64,000 nucleotides of DNA from an uncultured Lachnospiraceae bacterium (GTDB taxonomy: Bacteria; Bacillota; Clostridia; Lachnospirales; Lachnospiraceae), in contig CAUEYX010000001.1 of the NCBI GenBank assembly GCA_959022495.1, positions 1-64,000 on the forward strand, given 5' to 3'. Below, in pieces: positions 51,654 to 59,471 of this stretch. Numbering within the stretch: the first letter of the stretch is position 1; each line of letters opens with the position of its first letter. The notes beneath the pieces were generated by a model. That model saw nothing but the letters and a program-made list of their open reading frames with translations. It was not told the origin of the DNA and searched no databases. A program made the position numbers and the translations under genes.

Positions 51654-52976
51654 ATGAAAAAAAGGTACTTGGCAATGTTGATGGCAGCGGCCCTTGCGGT
51701 GACATCCGCGGCGGCTTTTGCGGGATGTGGAGATAAGGACGCGGAAGGCCGGACAAAGGAAGGCTCGGACGAAGAGATTACCCTCCGCTTTATGTGGTGG
51801 GGAGATGATGTGAGGCATCAGGCAACGCTGGAAGTGATCAGCCAGTATGAAGAAGCGCATCCCAATGTAAAGATTGAGGCGGAGTACGGCGGCTATGACG
51901 GATATTTCGAGAAGCTGACCACACAGCTTTCCGGAGGAACCGCGGCTGATATTATCCAGTATAATGCGAATACCGTATCAGATCTGCTGGCAATCGGGGA
52001 CGTTTTTGTAAACCTGGAAGATTATTCGGATATTCTGGATACGTCGGGTTTCAACCAGGAATTCATTGATAACTTTTCTTATCAGGATGGTAAAATGATC
52101 GCGCTTCCCACAGGGATCAATGGGGGGATCTGGCTGGCCAACACAGCACTTTTTGACGAGGCGGGAGTTGACCCTGAAGGGATCAAGACATGGGATGATT
52201 TTATTGAAGCAGGGAAAAAGATCCACCAAAACAATGCAGAGGAATATCTCTTTAATATCGATATTGAGACGCTTGGAAAAGAACTGCTCGGGTCGATCAT
52301 GGCGCAGATTACAGGGGAGGACCTGATCGATAAGGACACCATGGAGATGAACTTTACGAAAGAAGATCTGCTCAGGGCATTTACATTGATCCATGATATG
52401 TACGCGGAGAATGTCATTGAACCGGCGGCGGACAGCGCGCCTTACGCGCTGAAGCTCAATACGAATCCAAAGTGGATCAACCATGAACTGGCCGCGGTAT
52501 ACGGAGCGACGTCCAATATCTACGAAGGATATTATGACTTCCAGGATACAGCACAGGCGCTCGATATGCCGGTATTTGAGGACGCGAAGGAGACAGGCAT
52601 CCTGTATGTGCCGCCGCAGATGATCGCGATTTCATCCACCTGTGAGCACCCGGAAGAAGCGGCTGATTTCCTGAACTATTTCTATAACAACGAGACAGCG
52701 ATTAACACCTTAAAGACATGCAGGTCAATTCCTGCCACGGAGAAAGGACGCCAGATCTGTGAGGAAAAAGGATATGCAGATCCGGTACTTGTATCAGCCA
52801 TTGAGAAAGCCGAAGAGACGGGAACCATCCATCAGAATCTTTATACTCCCACAGCGGTCGTTGAAATTCTCCAGGACGCGGTAGAAAAAATCGCGTACGG
52901 CCAGGGAGATGTAGAAAGCATTACAGATGATACGATGGGGCTTCTCGAAGAAACATTGGGACGCCTTCAGAACTAG
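51654..52976 (+). CDS. Sugar ABC transporter solute-binding lipoprotein
   Basis: The 440-residue family 1 binding protein has a lipoprotein signal with the lipobox AFAGC and lipidated Cys25, then the typical LRFMWWGDDVRHQATLEVISQY start of the mature fold. It should capture an oligosaccharide or glycoside outside the cell and deliver it to the two permeases encoded next. A perfect AAAGGAGG precedes the ATG. The ligand cannot be read from the sequence. Confidence 0.93.
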   Translation: MKKRYLAMLMAAALAVTSAAAFAGCGDKDAEGRTKEGSDEEITLRFMWWGDDVRHQATLEVISQYEEAHPNVKIEAEYGGYDGYFEKLTTQLSGGTAADIIQYNANTVSDLLAIGDVFVNLEDYSDILDTSGFNQEFIDNFSYQDGKMIALPTGINGGIWLANTALFDEAGVDPEGIKTWDDFIEAGKKIHQNNAEEYLFNIDIETLGKELLGSIMAQITGEDLIDKDTMEMNFTKEDLLRAFTLIHDMYAENVIEPAADSAPYALKLNTNPKWINHELAAVYGATSNIYEGYYDFQDTAQALDMPVFEDAKETGILYVPPQMIAISSTCEHPEEAADFLNYFYNNETAINTLKTCRSIPATEKGRQICEEKGYADPVLVSAIEKAEETGTIHQNLYTPTAVVEILQDAVEKIAYGQGDVESITDDTMGLLEETLGRLQN

Positions 52977-53073
52977 AAACTACAGTCAGCAGGGAAGGAA
53001 GGCAGCAAGAACAGGGGGCCGGAAGCAGAATTTTAAGGCATCATACGGCCGGCCCTCCAGGAAGAAGGAAGCT

Positions 53074-53958
53074 ATGAGAAGAAAATTAAAAAAATCCGGC
53101 CAGGCCAGAGGATATATGTATATACTTCCGTGGGTCATTGGGTTTCTGATGTTCCAGCTGATTCCGCTGGTCAATTCTTTCCGGTATTCTCTGACGGATA
53201 TTAAACTGGGCGGCGAGTACCAGTTCATAGGGCTGGACAATTACATAAGGATGTTTACGGCAGACGCGGACCTTTTTCACTCCATGGGCGTGACAATCAA
53301 GTATATATTTATGGTCGTGCCTGCGAAACTGGTCTTTGCTTTGGCAGTGGCAATGATATTAAGTATGAAAATCAGAGGAATCCGTGTTTTTCGGACCATA
53401 TATTATCTTCCATCCATACTTGGAGGAAGCGTAGCGATCTCCGCTCTGTGGAGAGTGATGTTTATGAAATCAGGCATTGTTAATCATCTTCTGGGGACGG
53501 ATATTAACTGGCTGGGAGACCCGAAGTATGCTTTGTTTACGATTGGATTAATCGATATCTGGCAGTTCGGATCTTCGATGGTACTTTTCTTCGCGGCATT
53601 GAAACAGGTGCCGGCGGATCTGTATGAGGCCGCGCAGATCGATGGGGCGGGGAAGGTAAGGAGGTTTTTTAAGATCACGCTTCCCCTGATCAGTCCAGTC
53701 ATGCTCTTTAATATTGTGATGCAGACCATTAACGCGCTTCAGAATTATACTTCAGCCTATGTGGTGACAGGAGGAGGGCCGCTGAAATCAACAAATATTA
53801 TGGCATTGAAAATCTATCAGGACGCGTTCGTAAAATCAGATCTGGGATACGCCAGCGCGGAGTCATGGCTTTTATTTGTATTCCTGCTCGTTTTAAGCGG
53901 ACTGATTTTCTTTACTTCAAGGTACTGGGTATTTTATGGAGATGGAGGTGGCAGATAA
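53074..53958 (+). CDS. Sugar ABC transporter permease (MalF/UgpA type)
   Basis: The start at 53074 (MRRKLKKSGQARGYMYILPW) is chosen over a longer in-frame form that overlaps the binding-protein gene. The 294-residue protein has six helices and the EAA loop YEAAQIDGAGKVRRFFKITLP. It pairs with the next permease. No ATPase gene is present here, so a shared MsmX-like ATPase elsewhere is expected. Confidence 0.94.
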   Translation: MRRKLKKSGQARGYMYILPWVIGFLMFQLIPLVNSFRYSLTDIKLGGEYQFIGLDNYIRMFTADADLFHSMGVTIKYIFMVVPAKLVFALAVAMILSMKIRGIRVFRTIYYLPSILGGSVAISALWRVMFMKSGIVNHLLGTDINWLGDPKYALFTIGLIDIWQFGSSMVLFFAALKQVPADLYEAAQIDGAGKVRRFFKITLPLISPVMLFNIVMQTINALQNYTSAYVVTGGGPLKSTNIMALKIYQDAFVKSDLGYASAESWLLFVFLLVLSGLIFFTSRYWVFYGDGGGR

Positions 53959-53959
53959 G

Positions 53960-54799
53960 ATGAGACGGAAAAAGTATTTACGATGGGGGTCTTTTCTGAT
54001 TGTGCTGGCGGTGGGGATGATTATGATCTATCCGCTTGTGTGGATGTTCTTCGCGTCCTTTAAGACCAATGACGAGATCAATCTCGCCGCAAGCCTGCTG
54101 CCGAAAAGATTTGATTTATCAGGATTTATCAATGGCTGGGAATCTTCCGGCCAGTATACCTTTACTGATTTTTTCATCAATACGTTTGTGATGGTCGTGC
54201 CAACGGTATTATTTACCGTAATTTCCTGTACTATATCAGCATATGGGTTCGCGCGGTTTTCTTTTAAGGGAAATAAACTTTTATTTGGGATTATGCTGTC
54301 TACTCTGATGGTTCCCAACGCGGTGCTTATCATCCCCCGGTATCTGTTATTCCGGGATTTGGGATGGCTTAACAGTTACATGCCCTTTTGGATGCCGGCA
54401 CTCTTTGCCTGCTATCCCTTCTTTATCTACCAGGAGGTGCAGTTTCTGCGGGGAATCCCGAGGGAACTGGATGAAGCCGCCAAAATCGACGGCTGCAATT
54501 CGTTCCAGATCCTGACAAAGATCCTTCTGCCAGTCTTAAAGCCGTCTATGATATCGATCTGCATTTTCCAGACGATCTGGACATGGAACGACTTTATGAA
54601 CCCGCTGATTTATATTAACAGCGTATCAAAATACCCGCTGTCGCTCGCGCTGCGGATGGGGCTGGATGTGGCGGCGTCCACCAACTGGAATGAGATTATG
54701 TCAATGGCGTTTGTTTCCATTATTCCGCTGGTTATTTTGTTCTTCTGCCTCCAGAAATATTTTGTAGAGGGGATCGCCTCATCCGGTCTGAAGGGATGA
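53960..54799 (+). CDS. Sugar ABC transporter permease (MalG/UgpE type)
   Basis: The start at 53960 (MRRKKYLRWGSFLIV) fits GGAGGTG upstream; a longer form from 53936 overlaps the first permease gene. The 279-residue protein has six helices and the EAA loop DEAAKIDGCNSFQILTKILLP. Confidence 0.94.
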   Translation: MRRKKYLRWGSFLIVLAVGMIMIYPLVWMFFASFKTNDEINLAASLLPKRFDLSGFINGWESSGQYTFTDFFINTFVMVVPTVLFTVISCTISAYGFARFSFKGNKLLFGIMLSTLMVPNAVLIIPRYLLFRDLGWLNSYMPFWMPALFACYPFFIYQEVQFLRGIPRELDEAAKIDGCNSFQILTKILLPVLKPSMISICIFQTIWTWNDFMNPLIYINSVSKYPLSLALRMGLDVAASTNWNEIMSMAFVSIIPLVILFFCLQKYFVEGIASSGLKG

Positions 54800-54900
54800 T
54801 CCATCCGGATCATGGAAATAGAACTGCATTTTAAACAGCATCCTGCGAAACGCGGGAACATATTAACAGAAAAAAGACATCAAACAGGGAGAATAGATCA

Positions 54901-56619
54901 ATGACAAATTATACGTTTCGAGCAATGGAGATTCATGATTTTACACAGATATGGAACTTGGACGAGATCCGCAGGCGCCTGGACTTTATGGTGCGCAATG
55001 ATATGAACGCTCTGGTATTCCATGAGCCGGGGATTGAGGACAAGATCGTATTCCCGGCCAAATTCCTGGGAGGCAGCGGAGATCCGAAGAGTTATTACGA
55101 TGCGTTCCTGGAAGTGGACCATCCGATCTTAAGCCACGCGCTGCGGGAGAATCTGAACCTGAACAGGAGAGATTATATCAACCATGTGATCCGGGAGGCG
55201 AAGAGCGCGGGAGTCAGCGTTTATTTTGAGAATAAAGAGCTGTGGTTCTCGGATTTTGTTCTCAAATACAGGAAAGAACTGATGCAGGCGGACGGAACTA
55301 TCTGCCCCAGCGATCCCTTCTGGTATGAAGAATTCCTTCCATACAAATATAAAGAGCTCTTCCTGGCCCTGCCGGATCTTGCGGGGATCATCTGCTCAAT
55401 CGGGACCGGGGAGGCCAGACTTGCAATCAGCAATACATTTGCCTGCGGATGCGAACGCTGCCGTAACCTGGACCCAGTAGAATGGTACAAAAATATGATT
55501 ATGGCCATGTATAAGCCTTTTAAAGAAGCAGGGAAAAAGCTGATTATACGGGACTTTATCTATACAAAAGCAGAGCAGGAGCGGTTTCAGAAGGCATTCC
55601 TGGATCTGCCGGATGATATTGTCTTGTCCTTGAAAAATACACCCCATGATTTCTATCCCACCTTCCCGGACAATCCGCTGATGGGGCAGGCCGGCAGCCA
55701 TCCGCAGATCACGGAGTACGATGTGAACGGGCAGTTTTTCGGATGGGGTGTACAGCCCTCGGCAATGCTCGCCGATATCAAGAGACGGCTCCGCTATGGC
55801 AGGGAACATGATGTGACAGGATTCCTCGCGAGGACAGACTGGGAAGGCGTTCAGGACTGGACTTGTTTTGACAATCTGAACATGGTCAACCTGTACGCCA
55901 TAGCAGCTTACGCTCAGGACGAGGATATCAGTGAGGAGGAAATCTATCTCAGATGGCTGCAGGGAGAGCGGATGCTGAATGAGAGGCTTGATCCAGGACA
56001 GTTAAAGCACTGCGTACACCTGATCAAAGAAATCATGGACAGTACGTGGCCCATTGTGGAGAAGACGAATTTCGTCAATGGATGCCTGTTTTCCAATGAC
56101 AGCTGCATGCATCTTACTCCGGACCAGTTTACATTTATCGGGGGCACGCATCACAGTTTAAGCGAATGGGACCCGGAGAAGAAGGACGCCCTGGAAATGT
56201 CCCCGGACAATATCCGCGCGATCGTGGAAGATAAGGAAGAGGCTTACAGAAAAAGTGAAGCGCTGGCGGATCAGGTGATGGAAGAAAATATGGGGCTGAC
56301 AGGGGAAGCCTATGAGAAGATGAGAGAACACTTTGAATTCATGCGCTGGTATGTACGGGGATTCCGGCTCACTGCCAGAGGATACTGCTTCGGCAGATAT
56401 GTAAGAGAAAAGGACGGCAGGGATCTCCTTCTGGATGGAAAGAGCGCGTTTCAGCTTCTTGAGGAGACAATACAGGAGATGGAGAACTACATAGAAGGGC
56501 TGATACATACCACCTTTATAACCAAATATCCATTTGACGCACAGCTGAATCCGGAGCGGGCGGCATTCTACACAGACGCACTGAAAAAGATGCTGAAAGA
56601 AGGAAAAAGAGATGAATAA
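54901..56619 (+). CDS. Glycosidase-like protein of no assigned family
   Basis: The 572-residue protein has no signal peptide and looks cytoplasmic. The pattern of alternating strands and helices (MEIHDFTQIWNLDEIRRRL, NALVFHEPG, AGVSVYFENKELW, GIICSIGTGEARLA, KLIIRDFIY, GFLARTDWEGVQDW) suggests a TIM barrel. ACGCERC (about residues 181-187) recalls the CxC..C segment of alpha-glucuronidase-like and DUF4838 proteins. Candidate acids include those in FENKELW and GTGEARL. It overlaps the next gene by eight bases. It probably processes the imported sugar; the reaction is unknown. Confidence 0.6.
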   Translation: MTNYTFRAMEIHDFTQIWNLDEIRRRLDFMVRNDMNALVFHEPGIEDKIVFPAKFLGGSGDPKSYYDAFLEVDHPILSHALRENLNLNRRDYINHVIREAKSAGVSVYFENKELWFSDFVLKYRKELMQADGTICPSDPFWYEEFLPYKYKELFLALPDLAGIICSIGTGEARLAISNTFACGCERCRNLDPVEWYKNMIMAMYKPFKEAGKKLIIRDFIYTKAEQERFQKAFLDLPDDIVLSLKNTPHDFYPTFPDNPLMGQAGSHPQITEYDVNGQFFGWGVQPSAMLADIKRRLRYGREHDVTGFLARTDWEGVQDWTCFDNLNMVNLYAIAAYAQDEDISEEEIYLRWLQGERMLNERLDPGQLKHCVHLIKEIMDSTWPIVEKTNFVNGCLFSNDSCMHLTPDQFTFIGGTHHSLSEWDPEKKDALEMSPDNIRAIVEDKEEAYRKSEALADQVMEENMGLTGEAYEKMREHFEFMRWYVRGFRLTARGYCFGRYVREKDGRDLLLDGKSAFQLLEETIQEMENYIEGLIHTTFITKYPFDAQLNPERAAFYTDALKKMLKEGKRDE

Positions 56620-58558
56620 AATTGTAATTAACAGAGACGTTTTCCGGGATAAGGTGATGGGCTGCTGGCTGGGCAAAAACGCGGGCGGCACCCTGGGAGA
56701 GCCGCTGGAAGGCAAGTTTGGGGAAAAAGAAATGTTCCATGTAGCGTGGTATCCCTGCCTTCCCGAAGGCGGAATTCCCAATGACGATCTGGAGCTGCAG
56801 CTGATCTGGCTGCAGAAACTTAAGGAAAAAGGACCCGGAATTATAGCCGCGGACCTGACGGAAGCATGGATAGACTGTGTGGCATATAACTTTGATGAGT
56901 ACGGGCTCTGTAAGGAAAATATGCAGAAAGGGCTGCTCCCTCCGGTATGCGGCTGGCATAATAATGCGTTTCGGGACTGCATGGGAAGCCCCATCCGATC
57001 AGAACTGTGGGCCTGTGTGTCGCCCGGAAACCCGGAGACGGCGGCGTGGTACGCGTATCAGGACTCGATTGTGGACCACGGGGGCGGGGAGTCTGTGTAC
57101 GGAGAGATCTTTAACGCTGTGCTGGAATCCTGCGCCTTTGTAAATGATGATAAGTTTCAGCTGCTGGACGCGGCACTGTCCGCGATCCCACAGTCTTCCC
57201 GGACGTACCAGTGCGTGGCCGCGAGTATAGAAAATTATCGCCGCCAGATGAGCTATGAGGATAACAGGAACGACTTGGTGAATCGGTTCTATCACCCAGT
57301 AGCCCAGTATTCCCCTTTAAATCTGGGATTCCAGACCATTGGCTGGCTCTACGGGGAGGACTTTGGAGATGCGCTCTGTAAGGCTGTAAACTGCGGATGG
57401 GATACAGACTGTACGGCCGCCACCCTGGGCGCGATTCTGGGGATTATCGGAGGAGCTTCTTCCCTTCCACGGAAGTGGACGGAGCCTTTGGGGTACGAGA
57501 TCTCCACAAATATGGGGACCGGTGGAATACGCAATCTGACAGCGCCCACAGATATCCGGGAGCTGACGGAAGTGGTGTGCTCGGAAGCGGAACGCATTAT
57601 GCGGTTCTGGGGCACTTCCGTACGATTTACAGACGATGGAATGATGAGCCGAAATGCAGAATTAAGGGTGCCGGAACTGAGATTCCTGAAAGCGTATTCC
57701 CCGGACAGCATTACTTATCATTACGGAGGATTGAGAGAAACCGTGCGGTATGAAGAGGACGCGGCCATCTTGGGAGACCGGAAATCTATCCTGCATCTCA
57801 CACTGGAGAATCTCCACCCGGAAGCAAGAGAAGCGGCCATTGCCCTGGAGCTGCCGGAAGGATTTTCCACGCCGGCCGGGACCGGAGAAGAGATCCTTCA
57901 TCTGGAAGCGGGGGAAGAAAAAGAGATCTGTGTTGAGATCCGGGCAGTGGGGAACAAGATCCGGGAGACCAACCGGTGTCAGCTGAAAATAGATATACAA
58001 AACGCGCCGGCTGTTCCGGCCGTTCCTGTAGTGCTGCTTGGAGGGAACCGGTGGCTGGTCTCCGAGCTCTTTCCGGGAAAGACGATTGAGGATGACTGCG
58101 GCATTGAGGAGGAGAAATGGTTCGTAAGCGCTCCGGCTGGTTTTACAGAGCAGTGGAATCCGGGCAATGACTTAAGGCTGGAGAGATATTTTAAAGAGAA
58201 GGGTGTTATATACGCGCTTCATCATATCTATTCTTGTGAAGAGAAAGACGTTGTGCTTGGAGTGCCGAATAACGGGTATATGAAATTGTTCCTGAACGGA
58301 AATCTTATTCACACAACAAAAGAGAAAACTCCCCTGCGGGCTAATCTTGGGAACGGCGGCGCGCTGGGAGATCTGTCCAACTATAAGGTGACCAGACTCC
58401 AGAAAAGCTGGAACCAGATTTTGATTAAGCTCCAGGCGGATGATCTTCCCTGCCAGGCGCATTTCACCCTGGGAGGGATGAGCAGTGTCTGCGCCAAGAA
58501 CCACGGCATGCCCGTTCTGGGAATCTGCCGGTCCCGGTTTATATGGGATGTGGAATGA
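56612..58558 (+). CDS. ADP-ribosylglycohydrolase-family protein with a C-terminal extension
   Basis: The 648-residue protein has the DraG-like fold: DKVMGCWLGKNAGGTLGEPL, a metal-site block GIPNDDLELQ (Asp58, Asp59) where true ADP-ribosyl hydrolases have a TDDT-type sequence, and CGWDTDCTAATLGAILGII (Asp264, Asp266). The C-terminal part after about residue 360 is beta-rich and ends with segments resembling carbohydrate-binding folds. The location in a sugar operon suggests action on a glycoside rather than on ADP-ribosylated protein. No signal peptide is present. Confidence 0.75.
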   Translation: MNKIVINRDVFRDKVMGCWLGKNAGGTLGEPLEGKFGEKEMFHVAWYPCLPEGGIPNDDLELQLIWLQKLKEKGPGIIAADLTEAWIDCVAYNFDEYGLCKENMQKGLLPPVCGWHNNAFRDCMGSPIRSELWACVSPGNPETAAWYAYQDSIVDHGGGESVYGEIFNAVLESCAFVNDDKFQLLDAALSAIPQSSRTYQCVAASIENYRRQMSYEDNRNDLVNRFYHPVAQYSPLNLGFQTIGWLYGEDFGDALCKAVNCGWDTDCTAATLGAILGIIGGASSLPRKWTEPLGYEISTNMGTGGIRNLTAPTDIRELTEVVCSEAERIMRFWGTSVRFTDDGMMSRNAELRVPELRFLKAYSPDSITYHYGGLRETVRYEEDAAILGDRKSILHLTLENLHPEAREAAIALELPEGFSTPAGTGEEILHLEAGEEKEICVEIRAVGNKIRETNRCQLKIDIQNAPAVPAVPVVLLGGNRWLVSELFPGKTIEDDCGIEEEKWFVSAPAGFTEQWNPGNDLRLERYFKEKGVIYALHHIYSCEEKDVVLGVPNNGYMKLFLNGNLIHTTKEKTPLRANLGNGGALGDLSNYKVTRLQKSWNQILIKLQADDLPCQAHFTLGGMSSVCAKNHGMPVLGICRSRFIWDVE

Positions 58559-58573
58559 GAAGGAAGTGATGAT

Positions 58574-59389
58574 ATGCAGAAGGATATGCAGAGAAGCTCA
58601 AAGGAGAAAACGAGGAGACCAGAACCAGACGCAGGCCCCGGGACCGGGACAGACGGGCAGGCAGTTCCCAGCCCCGGGATCAGGCAGACCGTCAGGCCAG
58701 GATATCTCTCCCGGACTGTGCGGGCGGATGAGAGGAGAATGGAGTTTGACTGCAAAAATCAGACTGTCGTGCAGAAAAACTGGGACGTTGATCTTGTATT
58801 CATCGGAGACTCCATTACACAGATGTGGGAGCTGCCTGTATATTTCGGTGAATACAGTCTGCGTATCCTGAACAGGGGAATCGGCGGGGACCGGACCGGC
58901 TCCCTGCTCCACCGGTTCCCCGCCGATGCAGTGCAGTTAAGACCAAAAGCAGTCGTGCTGATGGCAGGCATCAATGATTCCTGGGACCTGGAATTTGATT
59001 ACTGGAAGCAGGAGGAAGGGAGGCCTCTGGAGGCGGTGCTGAAGGAGGCGTTATCCAATATGGAGCAGATCCTTCGGATGGCGGAGAGGGAAGGGATCAT
59101 GGTGATCCTCTGTTCCATTCTTCCTACATGCATGGAGTGGACCAACCATGAAAAAGAACGTCAGGAATATGCGCGATTATACAATGCAGGATTAAAGAAT
59201 CTGTCACTACAGTACAAGACAGAATTTGCGGACTATTATCCGGCATTTACAGCAGAAGACGGGCGTTCCCTGCGAAGAGAGCTGAGTATGGAAGGACTGC
59301 ATCCCAATGTTTTCGGGTATGATAAGATGGCGGAGATTTTGAAGAGCAGCATTGATTTTGGGAGATTTTTGAGGGGGAAAGAGGTGTGA
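58574..59389 (+). CDS. SGNH/GDSL hydrolase
   Basis: The 271-residue protein has block I FIGDSITQMW (nucleophile Ser80), GGDRTGSLLHR, block III AGINDSW and block V EGLHPNVFGYDKM with the catalytic Asp/His region. It could remove acyl groups, for example acetyl esters on sugars. The first 55 residues are low in complexity and rich in Gly, Pro and charged residues, with no signal peptide, unlike the rest. It is the last gene of the sugar operon. Confidence 0.88.
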   Translation: MQKDMQRSSKEKTRRPEPDAGPGTGTDGQAVPSPGIRQTVRPGYLSRTVRADERRMEFDCKNQTVVQKNWDVDLVFIGDSITQMWELPVYFGEYSLRILNRGIGGDRTGSLLHRFPADAVQLRPKAVVLMAGINDSWDLEFDYWKQEEGRPLEAVLKEALSNMEQILRMAEREGIMVILCSILPTCMEWTNHEKERQEYARLYNAGLKNLSLQYKTEFADYYPAFTAEDGRSLRRELSMEGLHPNVFGYDKMAEILKSSIDFGRFLRGKEV

Positions 59390-59403
59390 GGGCAAGGGGA
59401 TGA

Positions 59404-59447
59404 GAAAAGCCGAAATCCATAGAAGAGGAGATATCGGCTTTTCTTAT
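59404..59447. terminator. Terminator between the SGNH gene and the NACHT gene
   Basis: GAAAAGCCGA and TCGGCTTTTC form a ten-pair stem with a 20-base loop. A/T runs on both sides let it serve both convergent genes. Confidence 0.8.
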
Positions 59448-59471
59448 GTTCCGGGGGAATGAAATTCATAG

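Noticed and set aside
52927..53073. Extended N-terminus of the first permease
   Set aside because: It overlaps the binding-protein gene, is unlike permeases, and a site fits the ATG at 53074.
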